Assembly: GCF_043876815.1 (NCBI RefSeq)
Contig: NZ_JBAWKA010000001.1
Location: 372,001-436,000, forward strand
Source of the DNA: Gaetbulibacter_A sp043876815
GTDB taxonomy: Bacteria > Bacteroidota > Bacteroidia > Flavobacteriales > Flavobacteriaceae
Length of the DNA: 64,000 nucleotides
Reading direction: 5' to 3'
Positions 35,094-43,874 of this stretch are shown here, piece by piece. Positions within the stretch are counted from its first letter, which is position 1; each line of letters starts with the position of its first letter. The notes below the pieces were generated by a model, which saw only the letters and a list, made by a program, of their open reading frames with translations, searched no databases and was not told the origin of the DNA. The position numbers and the translations under genes are program-made.

Positions 35094-36485
35094 TTATTCA
35101 TTAAATAATGCTGTAAAATGTTTATAAAATAGGGGTATGGTTTCGATGCCCTTAAAATAGTTGCGGATGCCGTAATGCTCGTTTGGGGAGTGTATGGCGT
35201 CGCTGTCGAGGCCAAAGCCCATGAGGATGGTTTTGCTGTGTAATTGCTGTTCGAAAAGGGATACGATGGGGATACTGCCGCCGCCTCGTTGTGGTAAAGC
35301 GGGAGTGCCAAAAGTGTCTTCGTATGCTTTGTTGGCTGCCTGATAGCCAATATTATCGATTGGTGTTACGTAGGCCTGACCACCATGGTGCGGGGTGACC
35401 TTTACCGTGACCGCCGAGGGTGCGAGACTTTCGAAATATTTGGTAAATTTTTCGGTGATATCGTGCCAATCTTGATCGGGAACTAAACGCATGGAAATTT
35501 TAGCGTAGGCCTTACTAGCGATAACCGTTTTGGCACCTTCGCTGGTGTAGCCACCCCAAATTCCGTTGACATCCAGAGTTGGCCGAATGCTGTTTCGCTC
35601 GTTTGTGGTATAGCCTTTTTCCCCATAAATATCAGGGATACCGATAGATTTTTTATAGTCCTCCAGATTGAAGGGTGCTTTGGTCATTTCGGTGCGTTCT
35701 TCTTCGGATAGATCCTGAACCTGATCGTAAAATCCGGGGATGGTAATATGGTTATTCTCATCATGTAATTGAGCGATCATTTTTGCCAGAATATTGATGG
35801 GATTGGCTACCGCGCCACCGTAAAGTCCGGAGTGGAGATCGCGGTTGGGTCCGGTCACTTCAACCTCTACATAGCTGAGTCCGCGTAGGCCAGTTGTTAT
35901 GGACGGTACATTAGGAGCGATCATCCCTGTATCGGAAATAAGGATCACATCATTCTTCAGTTTTTCTCTGTTATCTTTAACGTAGGTACTTAGATTTACA
36001 CTACCAACTTCCTCTTCGCCTTCGATCATGAATTTCACATTGCAGGGTAGGGTATTGGTATTGGTCATGATCTCGAGGGCTTTCACATGCATGTACATTT
36101 GCCCTTTATCGTCACAGGCACCACGGGCAAAAATAGCACCGTCGGGATGTATGTCTGTTTTTTTGATTACCGGTTCAAACGGTGGGGAATCCCATAGATT
36201 TAATGGGTCCGGAGGTTGCACATCGTAATGTCCGTATACCAGAACGGTGGGTAAGTTAGGGTCGATTATTTTTTCGCCATACACAATAGGATGACCCTCT
36301 GTAGTACAAAGTTCTACGCTATCGCAACCGGCTTTTTCGAGACTGGTTTTAACGGCTTCGGCCGTTTTTAGAACGTCTGCTTTATAGGCTGAGTCGGCAC
36401 TGATGGAAGGGATCTTAAGCAGTTCGATGAGCTCGTTCAGAAAACGGTCTTTATGGGAATTAATATAGGATTGAATAGTATTCAT
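35094..36485 (-). CDS. M20-family dipeptidase
   Basis: A 463-residue zinc dipeptidase. Metal ligands and catalytic residues are visible: His/Asp in VLVYGHYDVQPPDP, the bridging Asp in ARGACDDKGQM, the Glu pair in MIEGEEEVGS, and late ligands around DRGL-like segments such as VEVTGPNRDLHSGLYGG and GLDSDAIHSPNEHYG. The domain between about 200 and 310 is the dimerisation lid. There is no signal peptide. The family cleaves a broad range of dipeptides, including Cys-Gly and carnosine-like ones. It starts just upstream of tRNA-Leu on the other strand. Confidence 0.92.
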   Translation of the reverse strand: MNTIQSYINSHKDRFLNELIELLKIPSISADSAYKADVLKTAEAVKTSLEKAGCDSVELCTTEGHPIVYGEKIIDPNLPTVLVYGHYDVQPPDPLNLWDSPPFEPVIKKTDIHPDGAIFARGACDDKGQMYMHVKALEIMTNTNTLPCNVKFMIEGEEEVGSVNLSTYVKDNREKLKNDVILISDTGMIAPNVPSITTGLRGLSYVEVEVTGPNRDLHSGLYGGAVANPINILAKMIAQLHDENNHITIPGFYDQVQDLSEEERTEMTKAPFNLEDYKKSIGIPDIYGEKGYTTNERNSIRPTLDVNGIWGGYTSEGAKTVIASKAYAKISMRLVPDQDWHDITEKFTKYFESLAPSAVTVKVTPHHGGQAYVTPIDNIGYQAANKAYEDTFGTPALPQRGGGSIPIVSLFEQQLHSKTILMGFGLDSDAIHSPNEHYGIRNYFKGIETIPLFYKHFTALFNE

Positions 36486-36599
36486 TTCGGAATTTTAAGG
36501 ATTGAATTCAAAAGTATAAAAAAAGAATGTTTTTAGTGGTTTGAAGTTTGGAATTTAAAAATCTTGTTTATATTTGCATCCCGATTATCGCGGGACTCA

Positions 36600-36681
36600 G
36601 CGGGCGTGGTGGAATTGGTAGACACGCTAGACTTAGGATCTAGTGCCGCAAGGTGTGGGAGTTCGAGTCTCCCCGCCCGCA
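36600..36681 (+). tRNA. tRNA-Leu (anticodon UAG)
   Basis: A full class II tRNA: acceptor arm GCGGGCG (36600-36606) pairs with CGCCCGC (36674-36680), with discriminator A at 36681. The anticodon arm is CTAGA / TCTAG around the loop CTTAGGA, giving anticodon TAG at 36634-36636, so it reads CUA-type leucine codons. The T-arm contains GTTCGAGTC and a variable arm is present. CCA is not encoded. A terminator follows directly. Confidence 0.97.
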
Positions 36682-36686
36682 CTGAG

Positions 36687-36719
36687 AAAAAAGCTTCTTG
36701 AACTTCAAGAGGCTTTTTT
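36687..36719 (+). terminator. terminator of the tRNA-Leu gene
   Basis: AAAAAAGC (36687-36694) pairs with GCTTTTTT (36712-36719), and the inner stem TTCTTGA pairs with TCAAGAG (one G-T pair), leaving a 3-base loop. It lies six bases after the tRNA and also points towards the end of the convergent beta-helix gene. The inner stem is nearly the same as that of the terminator at 38475-38506. Confidence 0.85.
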
Positions 36720-36777
36720 GTTTATGGAAAATCTTTATCGAGGAATCCAGCTAAATATGTCTATAGAATCTTGTTTT

Positions 36778-38319
36778 TTACTTTTTGATCACCTTTTCAA
36801 TTACGGACCCATCGAGTTTAAGGAAGTATGTTCCTGAACTGAGGTGAGAGATATTTAAAGTTCGGATACCCTTCGCTTCATTAATTTTTAAAACTTCTTT
36901 GCCCTGAGTATTAAATACGGATACCGTTTTTAATAGTTTAGAAAAACGAATGATACCTGTTGTTCCATTCGGATAGGAGATTCTTTTTTCCTTATTTTCA
37001 TTTGAATTCTCCAGGTCTAAGGTTTCAATACTTAGATTTATGTATTTTACAATATCGCAACCGGGGTCATCATAGATGTCTGCAAAAAATGCGGATTCTG
37101 TGTAAAGGGTTCCGGCATTAGATAAATAACTGTCGGCTGCGGTTATGTTCAGCGTTTCCGATCCACAATCTGTTATCTCTGTTAGGGGCTGTCCGTTATC
37201 AATTTGGTAGGGGTTATTCTCCATAATATTGTTAGCGCCGCAGATATTACTGGCTTCAGGGGTTACTAAAAACCCTCTTGCGAAGGAATTTCTTAGCGTG
37301 CTGTTAAGTACTTTGCCGCAATTGACATTGAAAAACGCAACACAGTCGTCTCCGGGGGAATCAATAAAGCAATTTTCAACGATCATATTGGTTGAAACAA
37401 TATCTGAAGGCTGGTTCATTTGAGGACCTCCTGAAGGGGTTGATAAGCAAGGCATTTGACCATTAATGGGTTCGCCACGTTCAATTCTGCAACCCCGTAT
37501 TGTAAGGTCTGAAAACCCACCACGAACAAGGCCTCTGGAACTTCCCGTCCATTTAATGTTTTCAAAAACAACCTCGCCACCTCTATTAAACCAATAAATT
37601 TCTCCTTCATGTTTTGATTTAACGCCAACCAAATCTCCCACGGCATAATTTGTTAATATCTGGTTTGGATTAGATAAATAAAACTTCCAGGTATTACCAC
37701 TTACTAATTCGGGATATAGATAAACACCATTTCGATAACCCCAGGGAACCTGATCATTATCTTCTTGAATCACCTGGGGATCCGATGTGCTATTGGTATA
37801 TTTCCTGAAATATCGGCCCTGGGCAAATGTATCGTCATATAATTCTAATGGCGTTGGAAAACCATTTTGTATTTCCAATACAAGCTCTCCGGCTGCTATA
37901 CTCACCACGGTGCCTTGTGTAACGGTGTAACCGGGTCTGGCCATATGCATATCTTGAAAGGTTATTCTATACACATCAATGCCATTCATCATGTCCTGTC
38001 TGGTCTCGGTGAAGATGAGTTTAGTTAAATCCATGCCAGCGCCTTTAAAAATTAGTCGTCCATTTGGTCCGGGTTGAAACCCGGGTCTAAAATTTATTCC
38101 ATGACTTCCGTTACCACCTATATTATAGGTGCCTTCGTCAATGGTTACGATTATCGTGTCATCGGGATGAGATAGAAAATGGGTCCGGGCATCCGAAATA
38201 ATATTTGCAAAGCCTGACTGTGTAACACCATAGGTTGCGTTTAAATTCCATGTAATTTCTGCTGCAAAAAATTGGATGGGAAGAAATACTCCTAAAATAA
38301 GGCATAACGTGGTTCTCAT
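36778..38319 (-). CDS. secreted right-handed beta-helix protein with T9SS sorting domain
   Basis: A 513-residue protein with a signal peptide (ending near FFAAEIT). The central part (about 60-400) has the short-strand repeats of a parallel beta-helix: GRLIFKGAGMDLTKLIF, GEVVFENIKWTGSSRGLVRG, DLTIRGCRIERGEP, NMIVENCFIDSPGDDCVAFF, NCGKVLNSTLRNSFARGFL. The C-terminus (about 440-513) is a type A T9SS sorting domain: LKTVSVFNTQGKEVLKI, then LNISHLSSGTYFLKLDG and a basic end. It is secreted by the type IX system and could be a polysaccharide lyase-like or binding protein; no catalytic triad of a known lyase is recognised. Two TGTAAC hexamers 21 bases apart (38384, 38405) lie upstream. Confidence 0.8.
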   Translation of the reverse strand: MRTTLCLILGVFLPIQFFAAEITWNLNATYGVTQSGFANIISDARTHFLSHPDDTIIVTIDEGTYNIGGNGSHGINFRPGFQPGPNGRLIFKGAGMDLTKLIFTETRQDMMNGIDVYRITFQDMHMARPGYTVTQGTVVSIAAGELVLEIQNGFPTPLELYDDTFAQGRYFRKYTNSTSDPQVIQEDNDQVPWGYRNGVYLYPELVSGNTWKFYLSNPNQILTNYAVGDLVGVKSKHEGEIYWFNRGGEVVFENIKWTGSSRGLVRGGFSDLTIRGCRIERGEPINGQMPCLSTPSGGPQMNQPSDIVSTNMIVENCFIDSPGDDCVAFFNVNCGKVLNSTLRNSFARGFLVTPEASNICGANNIMENNPYQIDNGQPLTEITDCGSETLNITAADSYLSNAGTLYTESAFFADIYDDPGCDIVKYINLSIETLDLENSNENKEKRISYPNGTTGIIRFSKLLKTVSVFNTQGKEVLKINEAKGIRTLNISHLSSGTYFLKLDGSVIEKVIKK

Positions 38320-38474
38320 GATTATTTGGATTCTTTTAATATGACCAAAGTTCCAAATAATCTGCTAAAGGCATTAGTTATTTTGTAACAATAAAGGGCT
38401 TGATTGTAACCCCGGCAAAATATTGTGAGTAGTTTATGAAGGTGAACCGATCTTTCTGCGTATTCCTAAAAAGC

Positions 38475-38506
38475 AAAAAGCCTCTTGAATTTCAAGAGGC
38501 TTTTTT
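38475..38506. terminator. terminator downstream of the T9SS protein gene
   Basis: AAAAAGCCTCTTGA and TCAAGAGGCTTTTT form a near-perfect stem with A and T tails on the two sides, so it can work on both strands. It lies between the - strand gene that ends at 38572 and the next - strand gene that starts at 38319, so it separates two transcripts. Confidence 0.85.
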
Positions 38507-38571
38507 AATTTATAAACTTAAGATGAAATAAAGGTTTTTTTAAAATGCCTTATTACCTTAAATATTTAGGT

Positions 38572-39456
38572 TTAATTTTTAACCAACTTAATAGTTCCTA
38601 TTCCTGCTGGTGTTTCTATTTGAGCAAAATATAAGCCTGTTTTTAAACCTGAACCATCGATACTGGCTTCAAAAGTTTTAGGAGCCATAGTAATAACATT
38701 TTTCCCTAAAATATCATAAACACGGATGTTTGTGATCTCAAGATTAGATGTTTTTACGATCCAATTATCGCTGGTTGGATTTGGATAGGTTGTAAAATTA
38801 GATTGTGCAAACTCTTCAGAACTCAAAGCAGATTGCTGAAAAACTACAGAACCTAAAGAAGCCTCAAGAGCTGGATCTGCAGGTAAACCATACACAATAA
38901 ACCCATATTGGAAATGGGTGTCGGCGGGCACTACATCAGTAAAGGGACGGGTTACAGAGAAAGTGCCAGTACCTGTAACTATAGTTTCATAACGAACACT
39001 ACTGGAATAATCTCCTGGGAAAACAGCAATAAATGCTTTAACAACATAACTACCATCAATGGTGAAAGCATTAACATCACCGCTAAAAGTAACGTCTTGA
39101 GTGAAAAACTCTGGGTTGGCACCTTTGCTTACTTGCAGATAAGATAAAGCTTCAATATTCTTGTTAGGGTTACTTGGTGGAGTTCCAGGATTATCGAACC
39201 AAGCAGCATTGTTATTTTCATCAGTCCAAATACCATAATTTGGTTTTACAGTCACCGTGGTTCCGTCAAATTCAGTTTTCTGCTTATCAAAAGCATAACC
39301 AAAACCGAAAGCAAAAGATTCATCCGATGTGTTAAATGCATTTACATAAGGATTCCATCCCGTACCGTCTGCATTGGAAACGGAGACATTCAACTGCGCA
39401 AAACCGTTGAAGAATGTTAAAGTTAATAAAGAAAATAAAAGAGTAATTTTTTTCAT
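38572..39456 (-). CDS. secreted protein with T9SS type A sorting domain, likely glucan-locus member
   Basis: A 294-residue protein with a signal peptide (MKKITLLFSLLTLTFFNGFAQ). The mature N-terminal part (about 22-210) looks like an all-beta domain rich in aromatic and Asn/Asp residues, with GFGYAFDKQKTEFDG, YGIWTDENNNAAWFDNPGTP and FTIDGSYVVKAFIAVFPGDY. The C-terminus (about 220-294) is a T9SS sorting domain: NFTTYPNPTSDNW, NIRVYDILGKNV, GLKTGLYFAQIETPAG. No catalytic motif is seen, so it may bind glucan outside the cell. It has its own promoter region bearing the same direct-repeat motif as the glucan operon, which ties it to that regulon. Confidence 0.8.
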   Translation of the reverse strand: MKKITLLFSLLTLTFFNGFAQLNVSVSNADGTGWNPYVNAFNTSDESFAFGFGYAFDKQKTEFDGTTVTVKPNYGIWTDENNNAAWFDNPGTPPSNPNKNIEALSYLQVSKGANPEFFTQDVTFSGDVNAFTIDGSYVVKAFIAVFPGDYSSSVRYETIVTGTGTFSVTRPFTDVVPADTHFQYGFIVYGLPADPALEASLGSVVFQQSALSSEEFAQSNFTTYPNPTSDNWIVKTSNLEITNIRVYDILGKNVITMAPKTFEASIDGSGLKTGLYFAQIETPAGIGTIKLVKN

Positions 39457-39536
39457 AATAAATTAGTTTTAGTGGATAATTGAAATTTATCTTTTAGTAA
39501 TTTTAAAAAGATATGTATTTTTATTAAAGATTTTTC

Positions 39537-39564
39537 AAAAAACACCCATACAAATTACATACAA
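39537..39564 (+). promoter_or_regulatory. direct-repeat operator motif, copy A
   Basis: AAAAAACACC followed by CATACAA (39547-39553), ATTA spacer, and CATACAA (39558-39564), an exact 7-mer repeat with an 11-base period. It lies 91 to 108 bases upstream of the T9SS protein ATG. The same layout is found twice at 57113-57268. Confidence 0.65.
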
Positions 39565-39778
39565 TTCAAATAATTTTAAAATTTTTTAAAAGAAATCAAA
39601 AAATATATCGTTTTAAGCATGAATTTGTTTGAATGACTCTTAATATTAACTTCATTCTTCAAGAAAAATATCTTTAATGTTGTGGTGTTGTTGTGGTGTA
39701 GTTGTGGTTAATGATTAAAACCTTGAAGTTTAATTATTCACTAAAAGAGCTTTAAAATGCAGAAAATCAATAGAGTAA

Positions 39779-39818
39779 AAAAAAGTTGTTTTATTCAATT
39801 GAATAAAACAACTTTTTT
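39779..39818. terminator. 40-base perfect palindrome, terminator of the glucan operon
   Basis: Twenty bases each side of the centre (between 39798 and 39799) pair without mismatch. The arms contain AAGTTGTTTTATTCAA and end in A and T runs, so either strand yields a hairpin with a U tail. It follows the cytosolic GH17 gene by 31 bases and marks the end of the long - strand operon. Confidence 0.88.
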
Positions 39819-39849
39819 GAGGTTTTTAATTCGTTTAATTAAAGTAGTC

Positions 39850-40776
39850 CTAAAGGAATAATTTTTTGTTATAAACAACTAAGGAATCTCTCGTAAACTT
39901 AGAGTTTTCATTTTTATCCCATAATCCCCAGTAGGCTCCAACATCGCCTTCTGATCCCACTTTCCATGATTCATCAAAAGAGGAGAAATAGAATATGTCA
40001 ATATTATCTTCTGCAGCCCATTTTTGAGTATTTACAAAGTACTTAATGGCATTTTCGAAAGAGGGTAAAGCACCTTGCAAGCCTTCCCCTTCACTTGGCC
40101 AACCGGTCTCAGAAATGATCACTTTTTTACCTTTACCGGCCTTAACAGCTTGGTTATACATGTCTTTCATATAAATCAAGGAGTAATCGATATCACAACC
40201 TTCCCAATACGGGTAACAATTAGCGAGTATAACATCGCAAGCTTCGGTAATTTTCGGACGATGAGCAAACTCATAATAGGCGTCTACATATCCCATGGGG
40301 ATATCTGGAATGGCTGCTTTAACTTCAGCCATGTGTTTCAGAAGTTCTTCTTCCGTAAGGTCTTTTCTATACATCACTTCATTGCCCACAGCAGCAATAT
40401 CAACATAACCCTCTTTTGCTAATTTGATCAGTCCTGCAATTTCTTTTTTATTAATTTCAGGATCATCTCCCAGCCATGCACCTACTAAAGTTTTCATTCC
40501 ATATTCCCTCGCTATAACCGGAATTAATTCATTACCATCTGTGCAGGAAAATGAACGAACCCATTTGGTATATGGTTTAATAATTTTCATACGCCGGCGT
40601 ATTTGTTTTTCTGTTATCTGGTCGCCTGGTTTTTGATCTTCTTCATAAGGACTAAAACCAAGACCATGCATACCCTTATTTAATACGCGCTTAAAAATAT
40701 TTTGCAGCCCTTTTTTTGTTTTATTATCAAGGTTTAACCCTGATAGTGCCATTATTTTGTCTTCTCTGTACGACAT
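39850..40776 (-). CDS. cytosolic GH17 beta-1,3-glucanase-like enzyme
   Basis: A 308-residue TIM-barrel enzyme of family GH17. The acid/base Glu is in DIAAVGNEVMYRK and the nucleophile Glu is in VIISETGWPSEG, both standard GH17 positions; YFSSFDESWKVG is also typical near the C-terminus. There is no signal peptide or lipobox, unlike the other GH17 in this locus, so it should act in the cytoplasm on short beta-1,3-gluco-oligosaccharides brought in by the symporter encoded 13 bases upstream. It may be a hydrolase or a transglycosylase. It is the last gene of the operon. Confidence 0.88.
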   Translation of the reverse strand: MSYREDKIMALSGLNLDNKTKKGLQNIFKRVLNKGMHGLGFSPYEEDQKPGDQITEKQIRRRMKIIKPYTKWVRSFSCTDGNELIPVIAREYGMKTLVGAWLGDDPEINKKEIAGLIKLAKEGYVDIAAVGNEVMYRKDLTEEELLKHMAEVKAAIPDIPMGYVDAYYEFAHRPKITEACDVILANCYPYWEGCDIDYSLIYMKDMYNQAVKAGKGKKVIISETGWPSEGEGLQGALPSFENAIKYFVNTQKWAAEDNIDIFYFSSFDESWKVGSEGDVGAYWGLWDKNENSKFTRDSLVVYNKKLFL

Positions 40777-40789
40777 ACTTATTTAAGTT

Positions 40790-42355
40790 TTAGAGTTCTC
40801 CTCTACGTTTCACTAATTCTTCTTTAATCTCTACAGCTCTGGCTTCTGAGAGACTGTATTTCCACATCACCCACATGGCCAGTGCAGCGGTTCCTGATGG
40901 GATTATAATATCGGCTATTCTCAGCCTATTCATCGTATCTAAAGTTTGGACTGTAACGTTGGGGTCAAATCCTACTATTTTTAGTATGAGACCTCCTAAA
41001 ACCAGAGCAATAGCTTGACCAAGTTTAACCATCCACCAATAAATAGCTCCGAATGTGCCTTCTTTACGAGGCATCCCGTTGGTTAATTCATCCAGATCGC
41101 AAACATCGGCGGTCATACTCATCATAAGAGTAAATAACCCTCCCATTCCAAAGGCGAAAAAGGGAATTGGTATAAAAATAAGCCAAGGGATATCGTTAGC
41201 CGGATTTATAGTAAACCAAGACATTCCTATATCGTTAAGAATAGGATTGAGGTATCCAAAAATAGAAGCCAAACCTGAACTTAAGCCTTCTCCGAATGCT
41301 GTATCATTAAAAGAACTATTTAACTCTTTATCAAAACCCCACCATTTTAAAATATATCCTACAACAGAGAGGCCGGTAGAAATTAAAAAGGCATTTCTCT
41401 TACCCCATTTATTGGCCATTTTTGAAATAATAGGTATTACTAAAAAAGCGGTGATCATAGCGTTAATGGTATTAAACCAGGCGGGCCAAGTTCCTGCTAT
41501 TTCGTAACTTCCATTATACATGTAAAAAACAATAATAAAAACACCAAAGGCTGCTACCAGTTGAAAACCGTTAAATACCAGAAATGTAGCTCCGCATAAC
41601 TTCATGAAAGGTTTGTTTTTGGAAACTTGCTTTATACCTATAAACAAGTCTTTCATGTTTGAAGCCAAAGTTTTAAAGGTGATTTTTTTTCTGTTTTCCA
41701 TATGTGCAGAATCTATACCTTTACAAAATAGGGCCGGCATTATTCCAAAAACAACACACATGGCGCCTACTATCAGCGCCATTGTTCGGACACCTTCGGT
41801 TTGCGTATTAAATGTTTCGGTGTCTGGAATGATAACATATAACCAAGGCACGATCATCCATGCGATTTGTCCCATACTATTGGCAAAACTCATCAAACGG
41901 GTTCTTTCGTTGTAATCAGAAGTCATTTCATAACCTAAGCCTACCAAAGGGGTAGCAAACATGGTATTCCCCACAAGAAACAGAATTTGAAGGATCATGA
42001 CTTGCCAGATAATGAGTGTTTGTGAAGCATTATCATCAATCTGCCACATTAAAAAGAAAAGTATACCACTTATGATGGCTCCTGTAAAAATGTAGGGTCT
42101 TCTTCGGCCCCATTTTGAGGTTGTATTATCTGATATAAAACCCATAATAGGATCTGTGAGGGCATCAAATATCCGTGGTAACCCTCCTAAAAGTCCTGCC
42201 CACAAGGGGTCTACACCCCAGGCTGTTAATAAAAAGAACTGAATAAATACACCGAGTGTTCCCGGTAAAATGTTTAATATGAAGTGACCTGATCCAAAAG
42301 CTGCCTTTTGGCCTATAGATACACTATCTCTTGATGCTGTTTTAATTTTAGACAT
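40790..42355 (-). CDS. GPH/MelB-type sugar:cation symporter (MFS)
   Basis: A 521-residue, twelve-helix transporter. The MelB/GPH signature is clear in the N-terminal half: LPRIFDALTDPIMGFISDNT followed by SKWGRRRPYIFTGA, and YEMTSDYNERTRL in the loop after helix 4. The second half contains FGMGGLFTLMMSMTADVCDL then DELTNGMPRKEGTFGAIYWW, again standard. It should bring glucose, laminaribiose or short oligosaccharides from the periplasm into the cytoplasm, where GH17 and the GH149-like phosphorylase act. It lies between the GH30 and cytosolic GH17 genes (12- and 13-base gaps). Confidence 0.9.
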   Translation of the reverse strand: MSKIKTASRDSVSIGQKAAFGSGHFILNILPGTLGVFIQFFLLTAWGVDPLWAGLLGGLPRIFDALTDPIMGFISDNTTSKWGRRRPYIFTGAIISGILFFLMWQIDDNASQTLIIWQVMILQILFLVGNTMFATPLVGLGYEMTSDYNERTRLMSFANSMGQIAWMIVPWLYVIIPDTETFNTQTEGVRTMALIVGAMCVVFGIMPALFCKGIDSAHMENRKKITFKTLASNMKDLFIGIKQVSKNKPFMKLCGATFLVFNGFQLVAAFGVFIIVFYMYNGSYEIAGTWPAWFNTINAMITAFLVIPIISKMANKWGKRNAFLISTGLSVVGYILKWWGFDKELNSSFNDTAFGEGLSSGLASIFGYLNPILNDIGMSWFTINPANDIPWLIFIPIPFFAFGMGGLFTLMMSMTADVCDLDELTNGMPRKEGTFGAIYWWMVKLGQAIALVLGGLILKIVGFDPNVTVQTLDTMNRLRIADIIIPSGTAALAMWVMWKYSLSEARAVEIKEELVKRRGEL

Positions 42356-42367
42356 GTTTTAGTTAGG

Positions 42368-43858
42368 TTAGTTATCGGTAATTAAAATAGTTTGAATTGC
42401 TTTAGCATCTATTACAAAATCGATGCTTTTATTATTTAAAGTAAGTTTGATATTTTTTGGTGTTTCCTTTTCATTAAATAAAACGACACAGATACTACCA
42501 TCAGGATTTTCAGCACTGGTAGCCATTAATTCTTTATCTGAATTTTCTAATGCGATAATTTTAGCATTTGGTCTGATGTATTTGCTAAAATGAGCCATAG
42601 TATAGTACAGTGGTGTAAAATAAACTTCGTCGGTATCCGTATCAACAAGAACGGGTGCTACACACCAGTTTTCAAACCAGTTAGGACCACCTTGCTTATC
42701 TAAAACCATATTCCAATCTACCCAGCCATCAACCCAATTATTAAGACAGCCAATAATATCTCTGGCATACCGGTTTACAGGAGCATATTTAGGATGTAAG
42801 TATTTTTGATCTTCCGCAGCCCAGTCCCAGCCCCAATCGGTAGCTTCTTTTTTCCAGTACCACGAATCATCGCGCCAAACAGGAACTTGCGAATCAACGC
42901 ATCCTTCCGTTTCTATTAAATATTTATTTGGTGCTTTGGTATGCGCATATTGAAGTGCCTCAGGAAATACTTCATAGGTACTTTCATACCAGTGAATAGC
43001 CGTACCGTCAAAATATTTTGAAGAGGCTTCATCCCGAAACATTTCATCTACCCATTCTTTTAAACCTGCACGATTTTGATCATAGCCTAAAATTATTTTA
43101 TCTCCATAACCATCTTTCTCTAATTTGGGGCCTAAATGAAATTGTACAAAATCCGTCATCTCCTTCGGAGTAAAATGCATACTTTCCCAATTGTTTCCGT
43201 TACCATGTGGTTCGTTTTCAACTGTAAAACCCCAAATATCAATCCCTTGATCTTTATACGCGTCCAAGTATTTTGAAAAGAATAAAGCCCAGGTATCATA
43301 ATATTCAGGAAGTAATTTTCCCCCAACCCATTGTTTGTTATCTTTCATCCAAGGTGCTGCCGTCCATGGCGAAGCGAAAATTTTAAAACCATCTTCGGAT
43401 ATGGCAATGGCTTCTTTTATCATGGGAATAAGATCATCTAGATCTTCTTCAATTGTAAAATGCTCAAGGTTTTTATCATCTTCTACAGGGCTATATGAAT
43501 ATTGACTTAATGAAAAATCACAAGAATTCATATGGGTTCTGGTTAAGGAATATCGGGCACCATCTTTAGCAAAATAGGCCTTAAGAATAGTGTCCCTGTT
43601 CTTTTTACTTAGTCTATTCAATAAATAAGCTGAAGATTCTGTAAAAGCGCCACCAAAACCGGTAATGGTTTGGAAGGTTTTTTCAGGATTTAATTTAAGC
43701 GTTACGGAATCATCTGCTTTTTGAAAGGTTGTTAGTTCTGTAAGCTTGTTACCCTTAGCCGAAGTTTCAAAAACGGTGAATTTTAAATTAGTAGTCATTG
43801 GAGTACAACTTAAAATTGTTATTAAAAAACAGTAAATACATAGCTTAACTAAATTCAT
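42368..43858 (-). CDS. GH30 lipoprotein, beta-glucosidase or beta-1,6-glucanase
   Basis: A 496-residue lipoprotein (SPII signal, LSC with Cys18). The GH30 TIM barrel is recognised by ITGFGGAFTESSAYLLNRLS, SLTRTHMNSCDFSL, FKIFASPWTAAPWMK, the acid/base Glu in WGFTVENEPHG, and the nucleophile Glu in YLIETEGCVD; the C-terminal beta-sandwich (about 410-496) has SICVVLFNEKE. In laminarin loci GH30 removes beta-1,6-linked side glucose or acts as an exo-beta-glucosidase. Lipid anchoring suggests the periplasm or cell surface. It is 16 bases from the GH17 lipoprotein gene. Confidence 0.9.
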   Translation of the reverse strand: MNLVKLCIYCFLITILSCTPMTTNLKFTVFETSAKGNKLTELTTFQKADDSVTLKLNPEKTFQTITGFGGAFTESSAYLLNRLSKKNRDTILKAYFAKDGARYSLTRTHMNSCDFSLSQYSYSPVEDDKNLEHFTIEEDLDDLIPMIKEAIAISEDGFKIFASPWTAAPWMKDNKQWVGGKLLPEYYDTWALFFSKYLDAYKDQGIDIWGFTVENEPHGNGNNWESMHFTPKEMTDFVQFHLGPKLEKDGYGDKIILGYDQNRAGLKEWVDEMFRDEASSKYFDGTAIHWYESTYEVFPEALQYAHTKAPNKYLIETEGCVDSQVPVWRDDSWYWKKEATDWGWDWAAEDQKYLHPKYAPVNRYARDIIGCLNNWVDGWVDWNMVLDKQGGPNWFENWCVAPVLVDTDTDEVYFTPLYYTMAHFSKYIRPNAKIIALENSDKELMATSAENPDGSICVVLFNEKETPKNIKLTLNNKSIDFVIDAKAIQTILITDN

Positions 43859-43874
43859 TTTTGTAAAATTATTT

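Larger units (their letters stand above)
39457..39849. other. 393-base intergenic region with operator motif and terminator
   Basis: Very AT-rich and without a gene. It holds the promoter area of the T9SS protein gene (direct-repeat motif at 39537-39564; a possible -33 TTG at 39538-39536 and -7-like TATCTTTT at 39513-39506 on the - strand) and, at the other end, the long palindromic terminator of the glucan operon (39779-39818). Confidence 0.6.

Noticed and set aside
40075..40422. A 115-codon open frame opposite the cytosolic GH17 gene
   Set aside because: It is antisense to a conserved catalytic domain, and its Phe/Ile/His-rich product looks like a reverse-strand artefact.
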